Shown: positions 7,824 through 17,334 of the stretch, piece after piece
How the letters are laid out: the number at the start of each line of letters is the position of its first letter
How positions within the stretch are numbered: the first letter of the stretch is position 1
Source: CAYWXK01 sp964462515
GTDB lineage: Bacteria; Planctomycetota; Phycisphaerae; Sedimentisphaerales; Anaerobacaceae
Direction of reading: 5' to 3'
NCBI GenBank assembly: GCA_964462515.1
Contig: CAYWXK010000030.1
Span: forward strand, 1 to 48,563
Length of the DNA stretch: 48,563 nt
Program-made: the position numbers and the translations under genes
The notes under the pieces: model-generated
Databases searched by the model: none
What the model saw: only the letters and a program-made list of their open reading frames with translations
Told to the model about the DNA's origin: nothing

Positions 7824-9512
7824 ATGGCAGAGGAAGATACATGCTTGCCTGAAGGTGTTGCTGATAGGCTCTCTGAGCTTTGGAGGCGTAATCCGGCATT
7901 ACGCAGTTATACCGGAAGCAAGCGGCTATCAGGTGATATACCCTTTCAGATAATCGAAGATGTTGTTGATATGCTCATCCAGAAAAGGCTCTCCAACCTG
8001 GATGATGTTGACAGCGCCAGATACAACCAGATAGTAGAACAGGCCAATAGTCAAGGTATCGACCCATTCTATGCTGTTTACAAGAAACTTTTTCCTGCAG
8101 ATAAAGACAAGCTGCAACCCTTGTGGGATAAAGCAAGGTGGTGGCTGTATGACCATTCGCTGCAACTATGGGAATCCCAGAATCATATCTGGTTAGCTGA
8201 AGGCAAACGTGCTTCCGCACAGGGTGTATCGTTCTATGAGGCAAGCAAGACAAATACCGCTGTGAATAACCAAGGAAAGCAGAACAACAAGTATGGTGTT
8301 CCTGGAACCATCTACCTCAACAATGGACGCTATTACTGGGTTGTAGCCAGAAAGATGAACCCTCGGCCTTTGATTGACCCTAAAAGCAAACCAAAGTTTC
8401 CGGGAACGATATTCAAGGATGGCAGCAGGTATTACTGGATAATACCAGGATTATTGAAGCGGCATCGCCTGGTGCCGGAAGGTGAGAAGTTCTCAGCCCA
8501 AGACAGAGCTGTTGCTGAAAGAGTTGCGTTCAGCAAGTGGAGACAAATCCTGCAGCAAAAGCCTAATCTGGCTGCAGAAATTATAAAAAGAACAAGGAGT
8601 CAAGGATTAGCCACTAAAGATAAGGCTATAGCTATAAGGATTGCCCGTATGCTCTGGAGAGAGATACAAGAGCAAGACCCTGGCTTGGCTGCAAAGATAC
8701 TCAAAGACAATCGTCCAAAACCAAAAGACCACTGGCATGCTCAGATTGTTGTCAATAGAAAGCATCGATTCATAGGCAGTTTTAAGACGCGATCTGAAGC
8801 AGAGGAAGCTTATACCAGGGAGTTTGAAAAGACTTGGGGATATCCATCTGGCTACAATGTGCAGAATATACCTAAGCCGGATAAGGTCTGGCCTACATGG
8901 CAAGAGGAAAAGGAACGGTTAGAAAGGATGATCGAGTATCCCAGGATGCCGGTGATAGGCCAATCAGAGCAAACAGAAGCTCTTTTGCCAATAATAGAGC
9001 GGATGCAAAGAGTTAATTGGCTTACCAGGAACGTCATACTCTTCTTTGATGAAACCTCACCTTGTGTATCAGAGGACATAGCAATTCAATCGAGAGGTAA
9101 GAGATGGTATGAAGATATCATAAGGCAAGGTAAGCGTGCTGTTGTCTGCGGTTCCGCCTCTATAGATAAAGATACAGGGCGGATCAGAATTACCATATAT
9201 AATCAAGGTTTTACAGACAGTCGGGTACTGGCAGAGGAGCTCTATCACATTGCCTTTAAGGTCATCAAACATTCGAGGCAGGAAATCTTTGAACAAATCC
9301 AGAAATGGTACCAAACTCAATTAAGAAAACGAGCTGACCCCACCTTGTCGCTACCTGATATGTTCAGTTCAAATATGGCGTTACAAGCATCAGGACTTCA
9401 AACAACACTTCCACGTCCAGCGGTTAGATATGCACAGAGCATATTTTCACCCGCTAACAGCATACCTGATTCAGTAATAGACGAGGTCAAGATGCATTGG
9501 GCCATACCGTAG
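7824..9512 (+). CDS. AP2-like DNA-binding domain protein of unknown role
   Basis: 562 codons from the first ATG, although coding sense extends upstream (see the ORF at 7219). Two copies of a 'PGTIY.NNGRYYW' unit (PGTIYLNNGRYYW, then PGTIFKDGSRYYW) are followed by helices rich in Arg/Lys. Around residues 303-345 there is an AP2/ERF-like unit: HWHAQIVVNRKHRFIGSF, then TRSEAEEAYTREFEKTWG, with the Trp, the Gly-x-Phe and the 'eAe.AY' helix that family uses to bind DNA. The C-terminal third has FFDETSPCVSED and LAEELYHIAF and is not recognised. AP2-type units in bacteria often belong to mobile-element proteins such as homing endonucleases, but no nuclease motif is visible. It probably acts on DNA; partner and target are unknown. 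Confidence 0.6.
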   Translation: MAEEDTCLPEGVADRLSELWRRNPALRSYTGSKRLSGDIPFQIIEDVVDMLIQKRLSNLDDVDSARYNQIVEQANSQGIDPFYAVYKKLFPADKDKLQPLWDKARWWLYDHSLQLWESQNHIWLAEGKRASAQGVSFYEASKTNTAVNNQGKQNNKYGVPGTIYLNNGRYYWVVARKMNPRPLIDPKSKPKFPGTIFKDGSRYYWIIPGLLKRHRLVPEGEKFSAQDRAVAERVAFSKWRQILQQKPNLAAEIIKRTRSQGLATKDKAIAIRIARMLWREIQEQDPGLAAKILKDNRPKPKDHWHAQIVVNRKHRFIGSFKTRSEAEEAYTREFEKTWGYPSGYNVQNIPKPDKVWPTWQEEKERLERMIEYPRMPVIGQSEQTEALLPIIERMQRVNWLTRNVILFFDETSPCVSEDIAIQSRGKRWYEDIIRQGKRAVVCGSASIDKDTGRIRITIYNQGFTDSRVLAEELYHIAFKVIKHSRQEIFEQIQKWYQTQLRKRADPTLSLPDMFSSNMALQASGLQTTLPRPAVRYAQSIFSPANSIPDSVIDEVKMHWAIP

Positions 9513-9653
9513 CGTTCTGAAGCTGTCACAGTAAAGAAAGAGAAGTGAGAGACATCAATTCGCCTCACCAGCGGATTGTGACATCCAGTTGAACCTCTTG
9601 TCCTCGGAGCTAAGTATTAACCAAATTGGTGATGAATAACCGGGGATTAGAAT

Positions 9654-9872
9654 ATGAGCCCAAAAAACATAGAACAAAACCAAATAATGACAGTGGCAGA
9701 TCTACAAATAATCTTAGCCAAACTGACCAAAGAAGTTAGTGATGACTTTGAGATATGGCTCTCTTGCGATGAAGAAGGAAATGAGTTTTTACCCATGCTG
9801 AAAAATATCAAATTTAGCCTGACTATCGATAAAGAGGCAGAAAGGATAATTTTCTTTCCATCGCATAGGTAG
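9654..9872 (+). CDS. Small protein of unknown function
   Basis: 72 aa, ATG preceded by a GGGGAT ribosome-like site. It has helix-strand character (TVADLQIILAKLTKEV, then DDFEIWLSCDEEGNEF). The pattern 'l...l..l..d.ei.l..de.gn' resembles small proteins seen near mobile or toxin-antitoxin genes, but I cannot name a family. A hairpin with a T-run overlaps its stop codon. Confidence 0.5.
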   Translation: MSPKNIEQNQIMTVADLQIILAKLTKEVSDDFEIWLSCDEEGNEFLPMLKNIKFSLTIDKEAERIIFFPSHR

Positions 9873-9895
9873 AACTTTATGGTTCTGCCTTTTTT
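9871..9895 (+). terminator. Probable terminator of the 72-aa gene
   Basis: AGAAC (9871-9875) pairs with GTTCT (9882-9886), and six T follow at 9890-9895. The stem is only 5 bp, so the call is moderate. A second, stronger 9-bp hairpin (ATCGCAGCC/GGCTGCGAT, 9898-9923) follows at once, but it has only a weak T stretch. Confidence 0.45.
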
Positions 9896-9963
9896 CCATC
9901 GCAGCCGCTGTTCTGGCTGCGATTTCCTACCGCAACTTAGCGATAGCTATGCAAAAGTGCATA

Positions 9964-10085
9964 GGTTATATAAAACGGTGTACTATATTTTATTTTTTGT
10001 AAGTGACTAATAATACAGAACTTATAAAACACACATTTATGCTGAATTGGCAGATAATCGGTTGTATGGTTGTAGCCCGGTTGTA
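9964..10085 (+). repeat. Dispersed repeat A, copy 1
   Basis: About 122 bp, starting GGTTATATAAAACGG and ending in three GTTGTA units. It aligns end to end with 26131-26252 and 31883-32004, sharing CTTATAAAACAC and GCTGAATTG-CAGATAA. A second shared block, GAATACAAAG-ATGCC, lies at 10118-10133. It stands about 230 bases before the beta-helix lipoprotein gene. No terminal inverted repeats were seen. Confidence 0.75.
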
Positions 10086-10313
10086 TATGTTTCAAGCCCA
10101 AAAAACTGAGAAATAAGGAATACAAAGCATGCCTAAATGAAAAACCGATATTACGCCTACACAGCTCAATGAGCACTACAATTGAAAATCCTAAATCCTT
10201 CAAAATGGTGCATCACAAGGTTCAAGTGGTTATAATTCGGAGAAGACTGCGATATTATTGTGGAGTTGCAAGGATTGGTTGCATAGCCAAATGTTTAATA
10301 TAGGAAATTTTTG

Positions 10314-11636
10314 ATGAGAACTCATGAACAATATGTGGCTTTTATGTTGCATGCTGTCGCTTTGTTCCTGATTGCTTTCGCAAATTCAGGCTGCACCACT
10401 TTGTCCAAAAGATCCGACGAGAGTCCAACGGTAAATGCGAAACACCCTATGATTATCGAGGTTAATGGACGTGATCTCCAGAAGGTACTCGATTCAGCAC
10501 CACCCAATTCTTTCGTAATATGCAATCGAAATCAGCCGCTTATCCTCTCCACGCCTTTGACGATACGAAAGCCTATCACACTGCAAGGGCTCAATGCTCA
10601 GCTTCCAAAAGGTTTAGGAAAAACACCACTCTTGGTAGTTGAGGCAGAAAGTGTTGCTATCACTGATTTCGAGATGACAGGAAATGGGGATAGCGTTCCT
10701 CAGAAGGACCGCTGCGCACTGCTGCTCATCAGGGGCGGTGGATTCAGGGTCGAACGTGGCGTATTCGTCAACAGTTCCAAAGACGGTGTTATGATCGACG
10801 GGCCGTCGGTAGAAGGCCGGGATATCGTCGGGGGAATAGTGAGAGATATCGTGGGCCGAGGATGCATTCGTGATGTGGTCTCTATCAGCGGTGGTGGTGT
10901 TCACGGCCACCGCATCCGGAATGTGCTTGTTAATAATATCCGGGGCTACGATAGCAGCAAACGTGGTGCGGTGGAGGTCAGCGATGGCACGGACAACATT
11001 ACAGTCCGGAAAGTCTATGCCGAAAAAAGTGTCTATGCGGTCGATATTCAGGACCATAGCAAACCTGGAGAGATCAATAGCAATGTGGTCGTGGAGGACG
11101 TCTATGCCATAGACTGTACTCACGCAATCCGAACAGCCAACCGACTGCTTGGACACTCTAATCTGACACTGCATGACATCACCGCACAGAGCTGCAATGC
11201 CCCGATCCAGATATCAAATACAAGTAACGTTACGCTGCAGAATGTCCGCGTCCTCGACCACCCGGCGGGGAAACCGCCGATTTCAATCAGTGACTGTAAT
11301 GGTGTGTCCATCCGCGATATTGCTGTGAGAAATAGTGTCCATTTCGGTCCGGCTCTGCTTATTGAAAACTGCAACGATGCGTTCATCGACGGCCTGACTC
11401 TGCAAACAGGGACGAAAACTCTATCCAGTGGTGTTTGCTTCCTCGCTGCTGGCTACGCAACGTTATCAGGCCTTCGCATCCATCATATCAAGGCACAGAA
11501 CGTCACTTCAGCAGGCATCCTGTTGGAACGTTTGGGCAAAGCCGAACTTACTGATTATATAATCTCGGACAATTTTGCGCAGGTGCTTGACCGCATCCAG
11601 GGGCAACGTGCGGTGATTACTGACAACCTACAATAA
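10314..11636 (+). CDS. Lipoprotein with right-handed beta-helix (pectate-lyase-like fold)
   Basis: 440 aa from the ATG at 10314, chosen over a TTG one codon earlier because AGGA stands 8 bases upstream. Residues 1-26 are a lipoprotein signal with the cysteine in FANSGCTTL. From about residue 95 on there are regular turns of a parallel beta-helix, e.g. VAITDFEMTGNGDSV, GVMIDGPSVEG, NVVVEDVYAIDC and NVTLQNVRVLDHP, spaced about 22-25 residues as in polysaccharide lyases and GH28-type enzymes. No family-specific catalytic set can be assigned. It is likely a membrane-anchored, cell-surface or periplasmic carbohydrate-active or carbohydrate-binding protein. It stands alone on the plus strand, upstream of the GH2 gene. 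Confidence 0.75.
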   Translation: MRTHEQYVAFMLHAVALFLIAFANSGCTTLSKRSDESPTVNAKHPMIIEVNGRDLQKVLDSAPPNSFVICNRNQPLILSTPLTIRKPITLQGLNAQLPKGLGKTPLLVVEAESVAITDFEMTGNGDSVPQKDRCALLLIRGGGFRVERGVFVNSSKDGVMIDGPSVEGRDIVGGIVRDIVGRGCIRDVVSISGGGVHGHRIRNVLVNNIRGYDSSKRGAVEVSDGTDNITVRKVYAEKSVYAVDIQDHSKPGEINSNVVVEDVYAIDCTHAIRTANRLLGHSNLTLHDITAQSCNAPIQISNTSNVTLQNVRVLDHPAGKPPISISDCNGVSIRDIAVRNSVHFGPALLIENCNDAFIDGLTLQTGTKTLSSGVCFLAAGYATLSGLRIHHIKAQNVTSAGILLERLGKAELTDYIISDNFAQVLDRIQGQRAVITDNLQ

Positions 11637-12264
11637 GCCCTGATTGTCATCTGCTTCCAGCCTATGCGGATTGTTTAGAAATAGCCTGAGCAGCATCACC
11701 GTAAGGGCATTACGCAGCGCACAATTTATGCTTTCCCGTTAAATTGCTTCTATTCCCACAAGCAGATTTATATTAACTTGTGCCTATGTACAATTATCTA
11801 CAATCGAATAAAGATTCAGAAAGGATAGTTTGCTTTACATCTCACAGATAGAACTTGATGGGTCTACCGTTTTTGCCGTTTTTAATAAACCTGTCACGGA
11901 TATAAGGAATAAGTTAGACGGTGTAATTGACTTAGGGTTCAGTGGCCGTTCCTTCCATCGCTTTCCTTGCCGAATACTTGGCCTTGCTCAGATGAATCAG
12001 TAATACAAAGAAAATCTCAAGGTTTCGTTGAAGTAGGCTTGGCAGGGTCTGTGGTTAGACATTTTTAATCTTAGGGATTGTGAATAGAAAGAAATGGGGG
12101 TTTATCAATTTTTCGCTTTTTTTTTATGTTCAGGATTGAAAGATAGCAGCTTCTTTGGCTGTTTTCGAAGAAAAAACCAGAAGTTGGCTGTGATTAAATA
12201 ATAAATAATTATAATAATACTCGCTCGAAAGATCGCAAATATATATAGCTTTAGGAGTATATTG
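11637..12264. other. Long intergenic region with possible decayed coding sequence
   Basis: No intact gene. On the minus strand between about 12000 and 11830 there are broken coding-like stretches (LIHLSKAKYSARKAMEGTA, then IPYIRDRFIKNGKNGRPIKF) separated by stops, suggesting an old pseudogene. The right part is AT-rich and must hold the promoter of the GH2 gene: TTGGCT at 12184-12189 with TATAAT at 12210-12215 is the best pair, but its 20-base spacing is poor. Confidence 0.35.
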
Positions 12265-15200
12265 ATGTACATACTTTCTCAGTGCTTAGCCTTATGTTTA
12301 TGCTTTGTCCAAAGCGTTGACGCCCAGCCACGTGAAGCGATTCCGGCAATCGTCAATCCGGTCCTCCGATCCACCTTACGCCAAACGATAAGCCTGGATG
12401 GTTCTTGGAATTTTGCCATGGATCCTCACAATCAAGGGGACAAAGAAAAATGGTTCAGTCCAGAAGTTGCGTTGCCGAATAAAATCGATATTCAGGTTCC
12501 CGGGTCTTGGGAATCTCAATATGTCGGTGGAGTAGGTATAAGTGTTTCAGTAACTCCGGAACAGGTAAATCGACCGCTGAGCGGGTCATATGTGGGAACT
12601 GGATGGTATAAGAAGGAAGTTGTATTGCCCGGCCACTGGGGCGACAAGGAAATCTGGCTTAAAATCGGCGGAGTACACGCCCAAGGTTGGATCTGGGTCA
12701 ATGGCACTTTTTTAAACCATGATGCCTGTTATTGCGGCACCTATAAATATCGTATTACCGACCTTATTAATCCCGCCGATCGCAAAGTCATCGTCGTCGT
12801 CAAAATCCGTAATGATGTACCCAGCGGCAAGGGTCTATTTGGCTGGCTGCATCGTTTCGGTGGTTTATATCGAAGCGTCGAGATTGACGCCACACCTCCA
12901 ATTCTAGTTGATTATGCTTATGTGGAGGGAGATCTGGACCGCAAATCCGCCGCCGTAAATGTTAAAATTCGCTCCACCAACTCAACCAACGCTTCCGCGG
13001 AAGTGCAGGTACAAATATCAACACTTGATGGGATTGTTGCCGGTCGGGCTACGAAAAGTATTTCGCTTGACAGCAGTCAAACTCAAGATGTTGTTTTGAA
13101 TGCATCCTTAAATCCATTTTACTCATGGTCTCCGGAACATCCCGGTTTATATCGGGCAGACATTACCCTAAGAGTTAACGGCCGGGAGATTGATGGATGG
13201 GTCGAACGTTTCGGCGTCCGCAAATGGGAAAAACGTAATGGCAATTTTTATTTGAATAATCAAAAATACTTCGTTCGTGGCTATGGAGACGACTGGGTAT
13301 ATCCATGGACCATATGTTCTCCCGCTTCGAAGGATTATCATAAGGAGCATCTTAAACTGGCTCGTTCCTTCGGCTTTAATTATGTCCGCCATCACACCCA
13401 TTGTGAGATACCAGAATTTTATGAAGCCGCGGATGAAATGGGTATTATGGTTCAGCCAGAATTGCCTTATTATGGTTCCCGACCTTCAGCCGGCGCCGAA
13501 GGCTGGTTCAGGCCAAAAGAGGACCTGAAAGAATTGGTCACTCATTACCGCCGATATGTCTCCTTATCCACCTACTGCACCGGTAATGAAGGCCACCTTG
13601 GCTCGCCTATTGACAAGGAAATTTATGCCCTCGCCAAACAGCTTGATCCCACCCGTTTGTTTTTGCATCAGGATGGTGGACAATCTACCCCGGATAACTC
13701 CGACTTCCGCACCGGTCCGGTCTCAATCTGGGTCCCCGGTACCATGGATGACTCCATGCCCTTCTTCGCTCATGAATATATGAATCTGGCCATAGACCGC
13801 GACCCGCGCACAGCTTGGAAATATTTTGGTGCTCAAATGCCTCCCTTACCAGCCCAACGGTTTTTGAAAGAACTGCAGGAATCCTGTCTGTCAGTCAAAT
13901 GGGGCGAAGATATTCTTGACAGCGGACGCTATTTACAAAGACTCTGGCAAAAAGAAGGATTGGAAAGCGCCCGCTTAGATCCGGTATGTGATGGGTATAT
14001 CTATTGGACTATGATGGATGTGGACTTCTTTAGTGATCAAGGTCTGCTGGATCAATTCTGGCATGTCAAGAAAACCACTCCACTATATTTTCGGGAATTC
14101 AACCGACCAACGGCTTTATTAGCGGCGCATGAAAACCGCCCGATTGGTGCAGAGCAGAGAATCCTGGCCGAGGGAGATGAGCTTAAAGTTGATTGGTGGA
14201 TTTCGCATTTTAACGAAACGCCTTTATCTAATGCTGATTTCACCTGGACCCTGCAAAGCTCGAATGACATTTTGGGTTACGGTAGCATAAAAAACGTTAA
14301 GGCCAATGTGGGCGATGTTAAATACATCGGTTCGACTTCTTATAAAATTCCAAATATAAAAAAACCTGTCAACGCCAAGCTTACCGCCACCCTCGAAGGT
14401 ACCGATATTCTCAATTCCTGGGAAATCTGGATGTTCCCGCGTATCCAAATTGATCGAGACTTCGTAAAGGGATTGGCGGCTACTGAGAATGTCTATAAGG
14501 CCCTGATTGACCAATATCCCGGCTTAACCAAGCTGGATAAATCAATTACGAATGCCCCAGATATCATCTTGACTGATCGACTCGACGGTTCGACACTGGA
14601 GGCCCTTGAAAAAGGTAAAGCGGTTATATTGCTGCGTCTTTTTGGCCCAACACCAGGTTTTAAACTCGGCTGGTGGGACATCAATGCCCAGACTGGGACT
14701 GCCATAGCCGACCACCTGGCCTTCGGCGACTTCCCTCATGACGGATACCTTAATCACCTTTTCTTCCGTTTAATTAACAGCTCCATCAAATGTAGTGACG
14801 ACGAATTCAAAGAGGTGGAAAAAATAATGGTCGGACATGGTAATCAGGGGTATTTGGCCCATGTATTTCAGGCCAAGGCTGGCAACGGGAGACTTCTCGC
14901 TTCAGGCCTCAATCTGCTTACCGATAATCCTGAATCCATATATTTACTCCATCAATTTATTCAATATGTTCGTTCCCCCTATTTTAATCCTCAAGGGTAT
15001 ATTGATCTGGCAACGGCACAGAATAAATGGAAAGACGCTGCGGAATTACTTGATAACCTTAACGGATGGTCCGAAACCGTTAAACAGTTTCATCACGCAT
15101 CCTCTTATGCATCATTTCTTGGTTCTTTGCCTATGGATGTGGCTCGTTTTTCCAGCGGGGAAACTGAGGTGGCATGGCTCACACAAACTGTTCCTGTTGA

Positions 15201-15531
15201 TATAGACATCAATAAACCATATGCATTCAAATGGATCGCCGCCTTAGGCTGGATTACCGAACCGGAGGCTCAATTTGATTTGTATCTCAATGACAAAAAG
15301 CTATTAAGTTTCGGTGTGACCGACAAGGATACACTCTGGAAAAACGAAAGCGGTCAAATCATTTTGAAATATAAATCCATGGATACTATCCTGATTGACA
15401 GTTCTGGAGTCATGACCTTGACGCTGCCAGGGAAGATGCTTAATCTCGGCCAAAAAAGCCTTTTGCGTGTTGTCGCACCACAAACCGGCAGCAAACGCTG
15501 GTTTGGATTGTACCGTTACCGTTATCCATAA
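12265..15531 (+). CDS. Glycoside hydrolase family 2 enzyme, secreted
   Basis: 1088 aa from the ATG at 12265 (AGGAG 7 bases upstream; a TTG lies one codon before). A short signal peptide ends near VDAQ (residues 17-20). Then follow the GH2 sugar-binding jelly roll (SLDGSWNFAMDP, GSWESQYVG), an Ig-like domain and a TIM barrel from about residue 325 (YVRHHTHCEIPEFYEAADEMG). Catalytic residues by position: acid/base Glu442 in CTGNEGH and nucleophile Glu504 in FAHEYMNL. A long C-terminal part of about 400 aa is beta-rich and ends in a jelly-roll-like module (ALGWITEPEAQFDLYLND). GH2 covers beta-galactosidase, beta-mannosidase, beta-glucuronidase and arabinosidase activities; the exact one cannot be read here. 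It stands alone next to a transposase remnant. Confidence 0.88.
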   Translation: MYILSQCLALCLCFVQSVDAQPREAIPAIVNPVLRSTLRQTISLDGSWNFAMDPHNQGDKEKWFSPEVALPNKIDIQVPGSWESQYVGGVGISVSVTPEQVNRPLSGSYVGTGWYKKEVVLPGHWGDKEIWLKIGGVHAQGWIWVNGTFLNHDACYCGTYKYRITDLINPADRKVIVVVKIRNDVPSGKGLFGWLHRFGGLYRSVEIDATPPILVDYAYVEGDLDRKSAAVNVKIRSTNSTNASAEVQVQISTLDGIVAGRATKSISLDSSQTQDVVLNASLNPFYSWSPEHPGLYRADITLRVNGREIDGWVERFGVRKWEKRNGNFYLNNQKYFVRGYGDDWVYPWTICSPASKDYHKEHLKLARSFGFNYVRHHTHCEIPEFYEAADEMGIMVQPELPYYGSRPSAGAEGWFRPKEDLKELVTHYRRYVSLSTYCTGNEGHLGSPIDKEIYALAKQLDPTRLFLHQDGGQSTPDNSDFRTGPVSIWVPGTMDDSMPFFAHEYMNLAIDRDPRTAWKYFGAQMPPLPAQRFLKELQESCLSVKWGEDILDSGRYLQRLWQKEGLESARLDPVCDGYIYWTMMDVDFFSDQGLLDQFWHVKKTTPLYFREFNRPTALLAAHENRPIGAEQRILAEGDELKVDWWISHFNETPLSNADFTWTLQSSNDILGYGSIKNVKANVGDVKYIGSTSYKIPNIKKPVNAKLTATLEGTDILNSWEIWMFPRIQIDRDFVKGLAATENVYKALIDQYPGLTKLDKSITNAPDIILTDRLDGSTLEALEKGKAVILLRLFGPTPGFKLGWWDINAQTGTAIADHLAFGDFPHDGYLNHLFFRLINSSIKCSDDEFKEVEKIMVGHGNQGYLAHVFQAKAGNGRLLASGLNLLTDNPESIYLLHQFIQYVRSPYFNPQGYIDLATAQNKWKDAAELLDNLNGWSETVKQFHHASSYASFLGSLPMDVARFSSGETEVAWLTQTVPVDIDINKPYAFKWIAALGWITEPEAQFDLYLNDKKLLSFGVTDKDTLWKNESGQIILKYKSMDTILIDSSGVMTLTLPGKMLNLGQKSLLRVVAPQTGSKRWFGLYRYRYP

Positions 15532-15548
15532 ACTTATATGGTTTCTAA

Positions 15549-15812
15549 TTAATTCTCATGCTGTATCCATGTAACGTTGCAGATGGACTTGAATTGTTCT
15601 TCGGTCAATTGATTCCATGCTTTTGTCGTTTTGTGGAACAGGTGTTTATAATGAGCATAGATTCGATTGCTCAGGTAGTGGCTCTTCAAATACGCCCAAA
15701 GCCGTTCCACGGGGTTCGACTCAGGACTGTACGCGGTCATCAAGCCTCTCCTGATGAAGCGACGTCTCTGCATTGTAGCCTTTCGTTGTTGGGTTGACTG
15801 GCTGGATCTCAT
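15549..15812 (-). pseudogene. C-terminal remnant of an IS630-type transposase
   Basis: The frame contains the end of a DDE transposase: AYSPESNPVERLWAYLKSHY carries the last catalytic Glu in the NPVERLW signature of IS630/Tc1-like enzymes, followed by the usual helical tail. The DxD part and at least 250 upstream residues are missing, and the first ~25 codons of the ORF do not look like the family. It is a decayed element between the GH2 gene and the minus-strand operon. Confidence 0.8.
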
Positions 15813-15845
15813 TACGCACCATTGTCATATCTTCGAGATGAACGG

Positions 15846-15945
15846 TGAGAGAGCTTCACGCCTACTCGCTGTGCTTAAATAATTTCAAGCCTTTACAATT
15901 TGTTCGGAAAATCCTGTGCCCCAAAGGTATCGAGCGTTCAAATCC
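15846..15945 (+). repeat. Dispersed repeat B, copy 1
   Basis: About 100 bp starting GTGAGAGAGCTTCACGCCTA and containing AAGCCTTTACAATTTGTTC then GGAAAATC. It aligns with 32717-32816 at roughly 75-80 percent by eye. It lies next to a transposase remnant here and next to a group II intron there. Confidence 0.65.
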
Positions 15946-16184
15946 ATCCTGTGCGCGATGATACAGCCAAGAAATCTGTTGTGTGTTTTTTAACCAGCGG
16001 CAACGACACCGAATGTTCCAAATTAGCAGGCCAAGCAGGAAACAAAGAGGGGAAAAATAATTGACGTTGGTCAGTTGTCTCAAATTGATGATTATCAGGG
16101 ATCGAAATCCGCCGCGGTTTTACTCCGCCCTTTACAACAGGGACAGAAAGTTTCCTATACCTTATTTATTTACACTAATGTTAC
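15946..16184. other. Intergenic region downstream of the acetylation operon
   Basis: No gene with family support. A 73-codon minus-strand ORF overlaps repeat B and has no recognisable features. No clear terminator for the operon was found. Confidence 0.35.
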
Positions 16185-17324
16185 TTAAGGTAAGGGAACA
16201 TATTGCCAACCTTCAGTTCCAAAACGTATGTCCCGTTCCACAAATTCCCATACAACAACTTTCTTATTGGTTAAAAGACCAGGATTGCGGCTGAGCTGCT
16301 GCCTTACTAAGGTCGAAGCACCTCCGTCATTCACAATAGAGGAGATAGCGGATCCAAGCTCGTGCGCCAGATGCTCCACAAAACCACCATCACCTGGTTC
16401 GTCTCGGCTGTATATACGAAGGAAACTGTCCCCGAGTATAAGAACTTCAGAATTAGGGTCTGTTTGATAGGGCCGATTGATTATAGGATTGATTACCTGG
16501 GTGCAATCGATATGCTCCTGTTCAAACTGCTGTTCAATCAGTGGTACCTGGATCATCTTGAGGATATCCCCATACCGCTTTATAGTCACCTGTTTCAAAA
16601 TGTATTCAACCTGTCCCTTTTGAACCCAGCCCAAGTCGAGGATTCTTTGGCCAACTGTTTTTGCGGCAAGCCGCATACCCTCTGGTGACCAATGACTGTC
16701 TTGTAGTAGATAGTACGTGGTGCCATCGGCAGGGGATAAGCCGGTACGGGCTAGTTCAAAAACTGCAAAAAGATCTACTACCTCGACCCCGGCCTGCTGG
16801 AGCCGCCAGATAATTCCAAGAGTTTTGGAATTGACAGGATGTTCTATCAGACTTGCACGACTGGCGAGCATATCGGGATACACACTTGCCTTGTCAGGCA
16901 CAGGTACCAGCAGCAATTTTATACCACGTTTGGCCAATTGGTCATGAAATGACACTATCGCGGGAAAAATATCCCCCTGACTGCTGTTTGTTTCGGGCAT
17001 GGGTTCGATTATGTATTGAATGTCGGTTTTATAGAAAAGCCAGCCGGAACGCCCTACAATTGCTTTATCGCCCAATTCCCTAAAGAATATGAATTGAGCA
17101 TATTGCATCCACGGCCGCAATCTTTTTGTCAGCCAGCAGTTGTCCTGAAGGTCTTTTTCAAACGCTCTGAAGTTGGCCTTGGTAGGTTTCTGCATAAACA
17201 GTTCAGCAACTTGTGGTGTTTGTCTTCCAATCAACTCTAAAATGAGCTGACTGAGGCCTGCGCTGCAAATTACCGCAGCAAAAGCTGCTGTTAAGAATAT
17301 CTGTTTGCCTTGTCTGCCAGACAT
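16185..17324 (-). CDS. AlgJ/AlgX-type SGNH acetyltransferase-like protein
   Basis: 379 aa with one N-terminal membrane anchor (residues 8-31). The SGNH-like domain of the alginate O-acetylation family is visible: Asp209 and His211 in LLQDSHWSPEG, and Ser300 in LILGDSFLRIY, together the Ser-His-Asp set. The early block AIVGRSGWLFYKTD is also typical. Proteins of this type accept the acetyl group passed across the membrane by an MBOAT protein and transfer it to a polysaccharide in the periplasm. The MBOAT gene lies 10 bases upstream, supporting a working pair. It is the last gene of the six-gene operon. The polymer is unknown; alginate itself is not suggested because no polymerase or epimerase gene is nearby. 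Confidence 0.88.
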   Translation of the reverse strand: MSGRQGKQIFLTAAFAAVICSAGLSQLILELIGRQTPQVAELFMQKPTKANFRAFEKDLQDNCWLTKRLRPWMQYAQFIFFRELGDKAIVGRSGWLFYKTDIQYIIEPMPETNSSQGDIFPAIVSFHDQLAKRGIKLLLVPVPDKASVYPDMLASRASLIEHPVNSKTLGIIWRLQQAGVEVVDLFAVFELARTGLSPADGTTYYLLQDSHWSPEGMRLAAKTVGQRILDLGWVQKGQVEYILKQVTIKRYGDILKMIQVPLIEQQFEQEHIDCTQVINPIINRPYQTDPNSEVLILGDSFLRIYSRDEPGDGGFVEHLAHELGSAISSIVNDGGASTLVRQQLSRNPGLLTNKKVVVWEFVERDIRFGTEGWQYVPLP

Positions 17325-17334
17325 GCTATCGGCC

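Noticed and set aside
9964..10085. GTTGTA triplets as a CRISPR array or integron attC site
   Set aside because: Units are 6-7 bases with short irregular gaps, and no attC-like core sites or cassette genes are present.
15862..16083. 73-codon minus-strand ORF
   Set aside because: Overlaps repeat B, whose other copy has the frame broken by stops.
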